58,866 nucleotides of DNA from an uncultured Ruminococcus sp. (GTDB lineage Bacteria > Bacillota > Clostridia > Lachnospirales > Lachnospiraceae): the NCBI GenBank assembly GCA_904418845.1, contig CAJFQC010000013.1:1-58866 (forward strand), read 5' to 3'. The position numbers and the translations under genes were made by a program. Shown piece by piece: positions 17,805 through 25,421 of the stretch. Each line of letters begins with the position of its first letter. The stretch's first letter is position 1. The notes beneath the pieces were generated by a model. The model was not told where the DNA came from. It ran no database searches and worked only from the letters and a program-made list of their open reading frames with translations.

Positions 17805-18290
17805 TTATGGGACTAATATGCCATCTGTAACAGAAGCAGTCTCATCAAACGGATATGAATCTCCGGCAAGATGATTTGCCCTGACTCTGTAATAATATCC
17901 CCTGTCCACAGTGATTGTCTTCGCTGTGGACATATAGTAGTCGTTTTCCTCTTCTACCATCCAGGCGTCAACCTGGCCCCATGCGTCTACATCTTCCATA
18001 TAGCGCTCTACATATACAATAGTTGCCATATACTTTACTTCTGTATTTGCTGTAGTTGAAGCATATGCATACACGCGGTTTCTTCCGGCCTTGGAAATGG
18101 AACACTCTCCGTCCATCAGGTAAACGCCTCTTGTCCTTGAGCTGGAATATCCCGTAGATGTCTCATCCGTAGTAAGATACGACCCATCCACCATCTTCTC
18201 ATCGGATGCCTTTACATTGACAATAGATACACTCATGATCATACAAAAAACCATTAAACAACTTGTGATCGAAATAATACGTTTTTTCAT
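17805..18290 (-). CDS. Secreted protein, DUF6147-like
   Basis: A 161-residue exported protein. The signal peptide spans about residues 1-29 (KKR start, hydrophobic core, cleavage near VKA-S). The mature part has SISKAGRNRVYAYASTTANT, a VIVYVERY strand and a YYYRVRANHLAGD segment. It resembles DUF6147 proteins of gut Clostridia, which are short secreted beta-rich domains of unknown role. No lipobox or LPXTG is present, so it is probably released or loosely attached. The 29-bp inverted repeat directly follows its stop codon. Function unknown. Confidence 0.7.
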   Translation of the reverse strand: MKKRIISITSCLMVFCMIMSVSIVNVKASDEKMVDGSYLTTDETSTGYSSSRTRGVYLMDGECSISKAGRNRVYAYASTTANTEVKYMATIVYVERYMEDVDAWGQVDAWMVEEENDYYMSTAKTITVDRGYYYRVRANHLAGDSYPFDETASVTDGILVP

Positions 18291-18361
18291 CTTTTCTCGT
18301 TCCTTTATCTATTTTGCTTTATCAGCGCTTCTATAAAGTAAACAATCATGACAGAAAAAAC

Positions 18362-19144
18362 TTACGCGATATTTTTATAAAATGTCAAATTTTCCAAAAT
18401 TTTATCAAATTCTTTCCTATCCATCTCACCTTTCAGCTCATACTGTGCATCCATATATTCAAATTCCGCAATATATCTGTATGACTTTTGATCCTCAATC
18501 TGATACTCCTTTACTTGAATTGTAATCCCCTGGGATGTCTGTATCTCATATTGATCAGTAATCTTATCCGGCTCTATCTGTCCGAAAGAAGAGTCCGTAT
18601 CATTCATATACATTGTATATTTTATTATTTGTTCATTATATACATATAAGAGAACCGCTTTTTTCTGGTCCTGATCCAATTCATATTTTTCCAAATACAT
18701 CTCTGCAGGGATATATACTAACCTTACCGGTGAAATTCCTAACTCCTCCCTTATTTCTTTATATATCTGTACTTCATCAAGATCCTCTGTCTCTTGTACC
18801 TCCATATTTTCCACGTTTATAAATGTTGCTTTCTCCTCTCCCGCGATCCTGTCCCACAGCACCTTCCAGTATGACTTGCTTCCGACACTTGTTATCGCGC
18901 TCCCGAATACGAGAACCAGCACAGCGGCCAGAGCGGCGGCAATATAGCGCCTCTTCTTTCTGCGGTATACCTTCTTTCTCTTTTTGTCGTACTCATATTC
19001 TTGTATCTTATTAAAAAGAGAAGCTTCCATATCATCTGAGACCTTGATGGCCTCAAGATCTTCCCTTTCCGTAACTTCTTTTTCAATCTGTGCGGCTTTT
19101 CTGTCAACTTCTTCTTTTAGCGATAATCTTTTGAGTTTTGTCAT
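18362..19144 (-). CDS. Membrane protein with DUF4367-like domain, probable anti-sigma factor
   Basis: A 260-residue protein with a charged N-terminal cytoplasmic helix region (about 1-70), one transmembrane helix (about 72-92), and an extracytoplasmic DUF4367-like domain. Visible segments include SPVRLVYIPAEMYLEKYEL and a C-terminal GEMDRKEFDKILENLTFYK. Genes of this form usually follow an ECF sigma gene and encode its membrane anti-sigma partner. Here the ECF sigma gene ends 1.2 kb upstream, with murG on the other strand in between. The start at 19144 follows AAAAAGGTG; an alternative start at 19183 adds 13 residues but has a weak ribosome site. Confidence 0.65.
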   Translation of the reverse strand: MTKLKRLSLKEEVDRKAAQIEKEVTEREDLEAIKVSDDMEASLFNKIQEYEYDKKRKKVYRRKKRRYIAAALAAVLVLVFGSAITSVGSKSYWKVLWDRIAGEEKATFINVENMEVQETEDLDEVQIYKEIREELGISPVRLVYIPAEMYLEKYELDQDQKKAVLLYVYNEQIIKYTMYMNDTDSSFGQIEPDKITDQYEIQTSQGITIQVKEYQIEDQKSYRYIAEFEYMDAQYELKGEMDRKEFDKILENLTFYKNIA

Positions 19145-19243
19145 TCTCTGCACCTTTTTCTGTCCTATATTTTTCCTTGACATTTCACCAAATAAGGTTA
19201 AGATGAAATTAGTTTAGTCTGAATTTCTGGAGGTTACTTTTTT

Positions 19244-20323
19244 ATGAAACGAATCATTCTTACCGGCGGTGGTACTGCCGGACATGTTACGCCTAATATC
19301 GCCCTGATACCCAGACTCCTGGAACTGGGATATGACATTCAATATATTGGTTCATATAACGGCATCGAAAAGGATCTTATTGAACCTTTTGGGATTCCTT
19401 ACCACGGGATATCCTCCGGAAAACTGCGCCGCTATTTCAGCGTACAGAACTTCACAGATCCGTTCCGCGTAGTTAAAGGCTTCGGTGAAGCACGCAGACT
19501 TATCAGGGACTTAAAACCTGATGTGATCTTCTCAAAGGGCGGCTTCGTATCCGTACCTGTCGTTCTTGCCGGAAAACGGTGCAAAGTTCCTGTGATCATT
19601 CACGAATCTGACATGACCCCTGGCCTTGCAAACAAAATCGCGATCCCTTCGGCAACGAAAGTCTGCTGCAACTTTCCCGAAACGCTGGGTTCTCTCCCGG
19701 AAGGTAAGGCTGTGCTCACCGGCTCTCCCATTCGTCAGGAGCTTCTCTCCGGGAATAAAATCGCCGCTCTGGATATGTGTGGATTCTCCGCGGATAAACC
19801 TGTCATCCTTGTAATCGGCGGAAGTCTTGGCTCGGTAGTGGTCAACAATGCAGTACGCCGGAGTCTTCCGGAACTTTTAAAAGATTTCCAGATTATCCAC
19901 CTGTGCGGAAAGGGCAAGACCGACGACTCTCTGAAAGATACTAAAGGTTACTGCCAGTTTGAATATATCAAAAATGAACTCCGTGACATTTTCGCCCTCG
20001 CAGACATTGTGATCTCAAGAGCCGGAGCTAATGCGATCTGCGAACTATTAGCACTTCGTAAACCGAATCTTCTGATCCCGCTCTCAGCAAAAGCAAGCCG
20101 CGGAGATCAAATCCTTAATGCGCGTTCTTTTGAGCGTCAGGGCTTTAGTATGGTCCTTGAAGAGGAAGATCTCTCTGAAAAAACTCTTGTCCCGGCTGTT
20201 CATACGCTTTACGAGGAACGAGGCGCTTTCATTGACGCTATGAGAGATTCCGGTCAGCAGGATTCTATTGATACGATCATCTCTTTGATCGGGGAGGCTT
20301 CCGGCGAAACGGCCGGACAATAA
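19244..20323 (+). CDS. murG: MurG, lipid I to lipid II glycosyltransferase
   Basis: A 359-residue GT-B glycosyltransferase. The N-terminal GGGTAGHVTPNIAL (8-21) and the second-domain GGSLGSVVVNNAVR match MurG. Other visible segments are YIGSYNGIEKDLI, SKGGFVSVPVVLAG and SRAGANAICELLALRKPNLLIPL. It adds GlcNAc from UDP-GlcNAc to lipid I on the inner face of the membrane. MurG is usually within the dcw cluster; here it stands alone, against the main gene direction, between a sigma factor and its likely partner. It has its own terminator. It may be the only copy or a second one. Confidence 0.93.
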   Translation: MKRIILTGGGTAGHVTPNIALIPRLLELGYDIQYIGSYNGIEKDLIEPFGIPYHGISSGKLRRYFSVQNFTDPFRVVKGFGEARRLIRDLKPDVIFSKGGFVSVPVVLAGKRCKVPVIIHESDMTPGLANKIAIPSATKVCCNFPETLGSLPEGKAVLTGSPIRQELLSGNKIAALDMCGFSADKPVILVIGGSLGSVVVNNAVRRSLPELLKDFQIIHLCGKGKTDDSLKDTKGYCQFEYIKNELRDIFALADIVISRAGANAICELLALRKPNLLIPLSAKASRGDQILNARSFERQGFSMVLEEEDLSEKTLVPAVHTLYEERGAFIDAMRDSGQQDSIDTIISLIGEASGETAGQ

Positions 20324-20341
20324 ACAAAATACATCCTTTTT

Positions 20342-20372
20342 AACAGGCGCTTTTTATCAGCGCCTGTTTTAT
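20342..20372 (+). terminator. Terminator of murG
   Basis: The 9-bp stem AACAGGCGC/GCGCCTGTT has a 9-nt loop and continues into TTATTCTTT. It begins 18 nt after murG and touches the stop codon of the convergent sigma-factor gene. Confidence 0.8.
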
Positions 20373-20920
20373 TCTTTCCGTTTCATCTCCTCGTATTCCG
20401 CGCCATATGTATTCTTAATCCACTTCTTTGCTCTGTGCAGCATGCTATGAAGAACTCCCAGACTTATATTCATCATCTCTGCTGCTTGCGCCTGAGGTAT
20501 TTCCATATAGTAAACGAGGATAATCGCCTCATGCCATCTCGAATTCTTTTCCAACAGTCCTTCAAGAATACGCTCATGAAATTCGCCTCTTTTCAGATTC
20601 AGTTCGCTTTCCATGTATTCTGCTTCAGCGCTTGGACCGACTGATTCATTTTCACTGCGTATCTCATTGCCGTCTGTCAATATCTCACGTTTGCGCTTCT
20701 TGTTAAGATTAAACGCGGAACGTTGAGCAGTCGTATACAGCCACGCAGGGATATTTCCGGTTTTAAGCTTTTCAAAATCTGTATAAAGTTTCAGAAATGT
20801 CTCCTGAGTTATGTCTTGTGACGCATCGTAATTGTCACCTGAATTGATGTATGCCGTTTTCAGGACGAGATTTTTATACTTCTCATAGATCTCGTTAAAT
20901 TCACGATTACCTGTCCACAT
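20369..20920 (-). CDS. ECF-type RNA polymerase sigma factor
   Basis: A 183-residue sigma-70-family protein with regions 2 and 4 only. Region 2 includes YEKYKNLVLKTAY, ASQDITQETFLKLYTDFEKL and WLYTTAQRSAFNLNKKRKR. Region 4 has IILVYYMEIPQAQAAEMMNISLGVLHSMLHRAKKWIKN, the helix-turn-helix that contacts the -35 element. The start follows GGAGATATT and lies 12 nt after the HIT gene, so the two are probably co-transcribed. Its likely membrane partner is the DUF4367-like gene at 18362-19144. The stimulus is unknown. Confidence 0.88.
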   Translation of the reverse strand: MWTGNREFNEIYEKYKNLVLKTAYINSGDNYDASQDITQETFLKLYTDFEKLKTGNIPAWLYTTAQRSAFNLNKKRKREILTDGNEIRSENESVGPSAEAEYMESELNLKRGEFHERILEGLLEKNSRWHEAIILVYYMEIPQAQAAEMMNISLGVLHSMLHRAKKWIKNTYGAEYEEMKRKE

Positions 20921-20932
20921 AATATCTCCGGT

Positions 20933-21340
20933 TTATTTCATTTTTTCTAATATCTCGTTTTTATCTGTATCCGTAAGTTCTCCCATATGCCAGCCGAGCC
21001 TCACCTTATCGCCCTTGTAGCGCGGAATCATATGCATATGGAAGTGAAATACCGTCTGCCCTGCACACTCTTCATTGTTCTGTACGATGTTATATCCGTC
21101 ACATTCAAGAACGTCTGTCATCTTACTGATCATCTTTTTCGCAAGCGGCAGAACTTTTGCCGCTTTCTCGTCATCCAGGTCATACAGATTCCTGTAATGC
21201 TCCTTCGGGATAAGCAGCGCATGTCCTTTTGATGCCGGTCCAAGATCAAGGATCACTCGGAAGTCGTCATCTTCATAAAGCGTTGCTGATGGAATCTCAC
21301 CTGCCGCGATCTTACAGAATATACAATCTTTTTCTTTCAT
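20933..21340 (-). CDS. HIT-family nucleotide hydrolase
   Basis: A 135-residue histidine-triad protein (Hint/HinT branch). The catalytic triad HFHMHM is at 99-104, and the zinc-type N-terminal CIFCKI is at 6-11. Members hydrolyse nucleoside phosphoramidates and related nucleotides. The start at 21340 follows AAAGAGGG; the frame extends to 21388 without support. It heads a two-gene unit with the ECF sigma factor. Confidence 0.93.
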   Translation of the reverse strand: MKEKDCIFCKIAAGEIPSATLYEDDDFRVILDLGPASKGHALLIPKEHYRNLYDLDDEKAAKVLPLAKKMISKMTDVLECDGYNIVQNNEECAGQTVFHFHMHMIPRYKGDKVRLGWHMGELTDTDKNEILEKMK

Positions 21341-21414
21341 AATAATCCCTCTTTCCTTCCGATTATTTATGATAGTAGTATAGACCATTTTCTGGAAAAA
21401 TAGAAGCCCGGTCT

Positions 21415-21421
21415 TGTCGAA
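21415..21421 (+). promoter_or_regulatory. Candidate Spo0A box
   Basis: TGTCGAA, the core of the Spo0A-binding site, lies between the divergent HIT gene and the orphan histidine kinase gene, 102 nt before the kinase start. Sporulation-type orphan kinases are plausible Spo0A-linked genes, but the match is only seven bases. Confidence 0.3.
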
Positions 21422-21522
21422 AGCTGTCTTATTGATTCTATTGAAGCCATATAACTGCCGTGCTAGACTAAGTAATAAGAAAATGATCTTCTGACGGATC
21501 TAAAGGAAAGCGAGGACTTGCC

Positions 21523-22254
21523 ATGCTGAGCAATATAGATATCAATAAAATGAACCAACTGATGGAAGAAAATAAAGATGTCAAACACATCATCTCCCAG
21601 CTTTTAGAGAACCATCACACAGCGGTTTCCATGATCGCCCACGAAATACGCAATCCTATGACACTTGTCTCTTCTTCGCTTCAGATAATGGAAAAGCAGC
21701 ATCCCGAAGTACGGAGTTTCCACAACTGGGATCAGACTATGGAAGATATGAAGTTTATGTGCAGCCTGTTAAACGACCTTTCTTCCTTTAACAACAGTTC
21801 GACACTCCATTACTCCGTATTTTCTATCGGCCAGCTTCTCAAAAATATAGCGGTATCCTTTGCTATCACTCTGGATGCGAGGAATTATAAAATTGAATTT
21901 TCTTCTAAAATCTCACCCGAAATAGCAGATTTTACAGGAGATAAGATCAAACTTGAAGAAGTGGTCTTAAATCTTTTAAAAAATGCAAGAGAAGCTACAA
22001 ACGGTACAGGACATATTTTTCTTTCCGCTGAAAAAATAAAAGACAATATTGTTATCCGGTGTGCAGACGACGGATGTGGAATCCCCAGAGATATTATGGA
22101 AACCATATTCGATCCCTTTGTGACATACAAAGAAAACGGAACCGGACTGGGGCTTTCATCGGCAAAGCGGATCATCGAAGCCCACGGAGGAACGATCCGG
22201 GCTGAATCATCTGCTGAGACAGGAACTATATTCACTGTCACTCTTCCGGACTGA
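21523..22254 (+). CDS. Cytosolic orphan histidine kinase
   Basis: A 243-residue kinase with no membrane segment and no recognisable sensor domain. The phosphoacceptor H40 sits in MIAHEIRNPMTLVSSSLQIM. The ATPase domain has an N box (VVLNLLKNAREA, about 147-158), a G1 box (DDGCGIP) and a G2 box (GTGLGLSSAKRIIEAHGG). This compact form resembles the sporulation kinases and Spo0B/KinB-type phosphotransfer kinases of Clostridia that phosphorylate Spo0A; that role is inference. No response regulator is adjacent. It runs against neighbouring gene direction and its end overlaps the end of the convergent rhomboid gene by 17 nt. Confidence 0.85.
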   Translation: MLSNIDINKMNQLMEENKDVKHIISQLLENHHTAVSMIAHEIRNPMTLVSSSLQIMEKQHPEVRSFHNWDQTMEDMKFMCSLLNDLSSFNNSSTLHYSVFSIGQLLKNIAVSFAITLDARNYKIEFSSKISPEIADFTGDKIKLEEVVLNLLKNAREATNGTGHIFLSAEKIKDNIVIRCADDGCGIPRDIMETIFDPFVTYKENGTGLGLSSAKRIIEAHGGTIRAESSAETGTIFTVTLPD

Positions 22255-22843
22255 TGCAACATGTTTTCCGCCGGTAGAGTATGGCAGCAAGAAGAACTCC
22301 GCATAAAAGTCCGCCTACATGCGCCCAGTTATCCACTCCTCTGCTCGTCAGGCCAAAATAGAGGCTCAGTGCGACCATAAATGCCATCCCTCTGCCGGAC
22401 AGTCTCCCCAGCCGTCCTCTGTTGGCGATCACTACATAGAACAGCGCGCCCATAAGTCCGAATATTGCTCCGGACGCTCCTGCAGAGACAGCATATTCCT
22501 GTGTCTGTATCCCGTGATACAGGGATATAATATTCCCACCGATTCCGCTGAGCAAATAGATCAGGGTAAAGCGTATCTTCCCGATTTCTATTTCTAAATT
22601 CCATCCCAGAGCGCCGAGCAGCACCATGTTATTTAAGAGATGATCAATACCAAAATGCAAAAATATACTGGTAACGATCCGGTAAAATTCATGTTTCTGG
22701 ACGACAATCGGCTCGTATGCCGCCCCATGATCCAGCATAAACAGTGTGTCTTGTGTATTCCCAAATACAGACAGAACTAAAAACACAGCTACATTTATAA
22801 AGATCAATATGGCCGTACACATAGCCTCCGTCTTTTCTCTCAC
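22238..22843 (-). CDS. Rhomboid-family intramembrane serine protease
   Basis: A 201-residue, six-helix membrane protease. The catalytic Ser is S124 in AGASGAIFG and the His is H175 in WAHVGG. The oxyanion-supporting HFGIDHLLNNMVLL is at 63-76. It cleaves transmembrane segments of other membrane proteins. The start is GTG at 22843, with AAAGGTGA upstream. It is last in line after the Tad operon, 44 nt beyond the DUF6382-like gene, and could process a pilus or membrane substrate; this is positional inference only. Confidence 0.92.
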   Translation of the reverse strand: MREKTEAMCTAILIFINVAVFLVLSVFGNTQDTLFMLDHGAAYEPIVVQKHEFYRIVTSIFLHFGIDHLLNNMVLLGALGWNLEIEIGKIRFTLIYLLSGIGGNIISLYHGIQTQEYAVSAGASGAIFGLMGALFYVVIANRGRLGRLSGRGMAFMVALSLYFGLTSRGVDNWAHVGGLLCGVLLAAILYRRKTCCISPEE

Positions 22844-22887
22844 AATAAATCACCTTTCTCTTTTATGATCTATTTTTATTATAAATG

Positions 22888-23643
22888 TCACTTCGTTTCC
22901 TGTCCATCCATTTCCGTGATAAGATCCTGCCACTGCCCCCATCTTCCCCTCTTGATCCTCCTGTTTTTCCCATTTTCTATTTTTTCTTCTCCGTTATTTT
23001 CTTTGTCATCTTCTTCGACTGCACAAAAGACTGCACCCTCTGACAATGTACTGCTCTCATCAATTCTTTCTTTTTGTTCTTTTTCTCTGCGTACAAACTG
23101 TTCGTCCCGGTATGCTTCTAATATTTTTCCGAGGTCATAACTGTCCTTGAATGTTTCTCTGTGAAGCTTGTAAATCAGAAAAATGCCCTCTGTATCCCTG
23201 TGATCCAGCTTCCTGATAAAATATTCTGTCAGCTCATGAAACGAAACACAGAGAGATTTCTTATTTACCGGGTCTGTCCGAGGAAGGTAACAAAAGCGGT
23301 ACATTCCGTCTCTGACAAAAATAAACTCGGGCGCAAGGAGAATCTGATCGGGTTCAAGCAGGTATTCCCTCACTTCTTTGACTGCTGCCATCAACTGGAT
23401 CGTAAACTGCTCTACATCATCTTTCTTCATCTCCTGTCTGCTGTATTCTTTTTCCATACTCACAAAATCTCTCGTATGAAAGCTATATCTGCTCTGTCCG
23501 TTCCTGCCGCTCCCTGTTACTTTAAGCAGGCTGCCAATCGTATTGCGCTCCAGCATCTGCATCTGGTAGTCTTCTTTATATGGGGTCTCCAGATCTACAT
23601 GGAGAACTGCTTTTTCCCATTTATTCTCATACGTTATTTTCAT
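22888..23643 (-). CDS. DUF6382-like protein of the Tad locus, lacking an FHA domain
   Basis: A 251-residue soluble protein whose first 180 residues resemble DUF6382 (NTIGSLLKVTGSGRNGQSRYSFHTRDF, FVRDGMYRFCYLPRTDP, SFHELTEYFIRKLDH). In many Lachnospiraceae such proteins carry a C-terminal FHA phosphothreonine-binding domain. Here the tail after about 200 is short, acidic then basic, and ends without one. It overlaps the TadE gene by 4 nt and is the last gene clearly linked to the Tad operon. It may be a cytoplasmic Tad accessory; the function is unknown. Confidence 0.65.
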   Translation of the reverse strand: MKITYENKWEKAVLHVDLETPYKEDYQMQMLERNTIGSLLKVTGSGRNGQSRYSFHTRDFVSMEKEYSRQEMKKDDVEQFTIQLMAAVKEVREYLLEPDQILLAPEFIFVRDGMYRFCYLPRTDPVNKKSLCVSFHELTEYFIRKLDHRDTEGIFLIYKLHRETFKDSYDLGKILEAYRDEQFVRREKEQKERIDESSTLSEGAVFCAVEEDDKENNGEEKIENGKNRRIKRGRWGQWQDLITEMDGQETK

Positions 23644-24038
23644 GTGATCCGCTCCATTTGTCTGATTTTCTTCTCAGGTCTGGCAATAACCGCTCTCTGG
23701 CATACATTGAGCCTCATAAATGATCTTCGGGCTTTTGCTGTCACTGTGACCGTTTGTTTTCCCGGTTCGACCGACACATCGACATCTGTCATATAGATCA
23801 ATTTTCCTTTTGTCCGGTCATAAAAAAATCCTTCTAAATCATAATCGACTGTTTTATTTCTATTCTCCTGCGCTCCAAGTACCGCTGTCTCCGCTGCCGC
23901 CCCGTTTATGACTGCTTTATCATGATAATAGAACACTGTATGCATAAGGATCACAAACAATCCCAAAAACAAAGGCATGATGTAAGACATCTCCACCACT
24001 GAACTTCCCTTTACCCATTTTTTCTTAATATCCTCCAA
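23640..24038 (-). CDS. TadE-like minor pilin
   Basis: A 132-residue protein with a short basic N-terminus, then the TadE-type pseudopilin segment SSVVEMSYIMPLFLGLFVILMH (about 12-33; conserved Glu at 16) and a small extracellular domain. Initiation is at a TTG codon with AGGAGGG at good spacing. It overlaps the prepilin-peptidase gene by 14 nt and the next gene by 4 nt, indicating translational coupling. TadE-family minor pilins are thought to help assemble the Flp fibre. Confidence 0.8.
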   Translation of the reverse strand: MEDIKKKWVKGSSVVEMSYIMPLFLGLFVILMHTVFYYHDKAVINGAAAETAVLGAQENRNKTVDYDLEGFFYDRTKGKLIYMTDVDVSVEPGKQTVTVTAKARRSFMRLNVCQRAVIARPEKKIRQMERIT

Positions 24039-24498
24039 GCAACATCCCTCCTATATATGCTGCTGTCAGAAAAGGAACAAACGGAAATGAAGATTTTCTG
24101 TTAAACCGCGTCTTTACAAGCATAGCCGCAGAAAAAAATGCCGCCATGGAGAATGCACCCATGAGCAGATAAAGAATCTCCCAAAATCCAAGAAAGATGC
24201 CCATGATCAGGATCAGGATACTGTCCCCATACCCCAGAGCCTCCCCTGTTATCCTGCTGATTAAGAGAAAGATCATTCCTACTGCGCCGCCTGACGCCAG
24301 AACTCCCGGTGAGATTTCCCTGCCGCAGAAACTTTGTATAATAATAAAAAGCATTCCGCACAGAAGGAATAAAAGGGAGAGCCTTCTTTTCCTGATATCC
24401 ATTACCGCAAGAATTCCCATATATCCTGCAAACAACACCTGACATAAAATCCATCGGTTATCTTCTATAAATCCTACTGTTATCCCTATTCTGAACAT
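24025..24498 (-). CDS. A24-family prepilin peptidase (TadV/CpaA-like)
   Basis: A 157-residue polytopic aspartyl protease lacking the N-terminal methylase domain. The two catalytic aspartates are in AVMDIRKRRL and GYGDSILI (the GxGD motif). It cleaves the leader of Flp pilin and pseudopilins. The start at 24498 is preferred because GGAGG lies 9 nt upstream; an ATG at 24507 directly abuts that site. The reading frame overlaps the preceding TadE-like gene, as is common in tad operons. Confidence 0.88.
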   Translation of the reverse strand: MFRIGITVGFIEDNRWILCQVLFAGYMGILAVMDIRKRRLSLLFLLCGMLFIIIQSFCGREISPGVLASGGAVGMIFLLISRITGEALGYGDSILILIMGIFLGFWEILYLLMGAFSMAAFFSAAMLVKTRFNRKSSFPFVPFLTAAYIGGMLLGGY

Positions 24499-25295
24499 CT
24501 GGAACATCCTCCTAACCCTCCGGCCTCTGATTGACGTAAGGCATGTATTGTCCTTTTTAATCCACTGCAGCTCAGGGAATTATGATATTTCCCGCCATCT
24601 TCTGTAATATAAACTCCCGCCATCGCCGAACCATAGACACATTTTTCACACGCATGATACCTCCCGCCGTTTCCGTTGCGAAGATCCGACAACCCGGAGT
24701 AAGGGACATACCGGATAGAAAGCCGCAGATAAGAACATTGATAATCCTTATGATAGACTGATCCGTTATCCGTCACATAGACGATGTCCGAACCCGCTCC
24801 ACCTGAGCCCCCCGCCATATTCCTTTTGTACCCTCTCCACCCGCTCAGCTTAAAAGCCTCCTCCTGTTTTGCGGACAGATTTCCAAATAAAGGGAGCGGA
24901 AGCTCTACCTGATAAGAAACCTTTATATTGATTTCCCCTGTGTTTACAGACATATAAGATCCATTGCAGGATATCCCCGAACTTCTTAAGATACTTCTGC
25001 CGACCCGCTCCGTTCCTATTAAGGATATAATATCTGATTTTAGCTTCACTGTATTAAGAACGGGAAGGATTGCCGTGTTTTCCGCAGCACTTTTTGCAGC
25101 GCTCTGCGCGGCGTTTATTATACTGATCCGTATACTCTGCATCTCGATCATCCATATAAGGCACAGCGCTGCAAAGAGAAAAAGCGGTATTCCGAACGCT
25201 GCCTCGATAGTGACGCTTCCTTTTTGTGTTATCTCCGGTGCAGATGCCCTTTTTAATTTCATTAGGGATTTATCTTTATTCGTTCGCATTATCAT
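24486..25295 (-). CDS. TadE/TadG-like protein with duplicated Cys-rich C-terminus
   Basis: A 269-residue protein. The N-terminal segment GSVTIEAAFGIPLFLFAALCLIWMIE (about 26-51) is a TadE-type pseudopilin helix. The C-terminal 100 residues contain two copies of a unit: VYVTDNGSVYHKDYQCSYL...CEKC and VYITEDGGKYHNSLSCSGL...CSRC. Each unit has a YH, a lone Cys and a CxxC, suggesting a metal-binding or disulfide-stabilised knob. Such a tip domain on a pseudopilin could mediate adhesion. The gene lies between the DUF5702 gene and the prepilin peptidase gene, overlapping the latter. Confidence 0.75.
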   Translation of the reverse strand: MIMRTNKDKSLMKLKRASAPEITQKGSVTIEAAFGIPLFLFAALCLIWMIEMQSIRISIINAAQSAAKSAAENTAILPVLNTVKLKSDIISLIGTERVGRSILRSSGISCNGSYMSVNTGEINIKVSYQVELPLPLFGNLSAKQEEAFKLSGWRGYKRNMAGGSGGAGSDIVYVTDNGSVYHKDYQCSYLRLSIRYVPYSGLSDLRNGNGGRYHACEKCVYGSAMAGVYITEDGGKYHNSLSCSGLKRTIHALRQSEAGGLGGCSRCSE

Positions 25296-25421
25296 CGCAG
25301 CCGATCTTCCTTTCTTTTTAAAACCGTGGTATACATGTTCAATAGTTCCGCAAGAGGGATAAGCGGATAAAAGGGCATCTGCACCGGAGATAACTAAATA
25401 TATCTGCTGTTTTAGCAGTTG

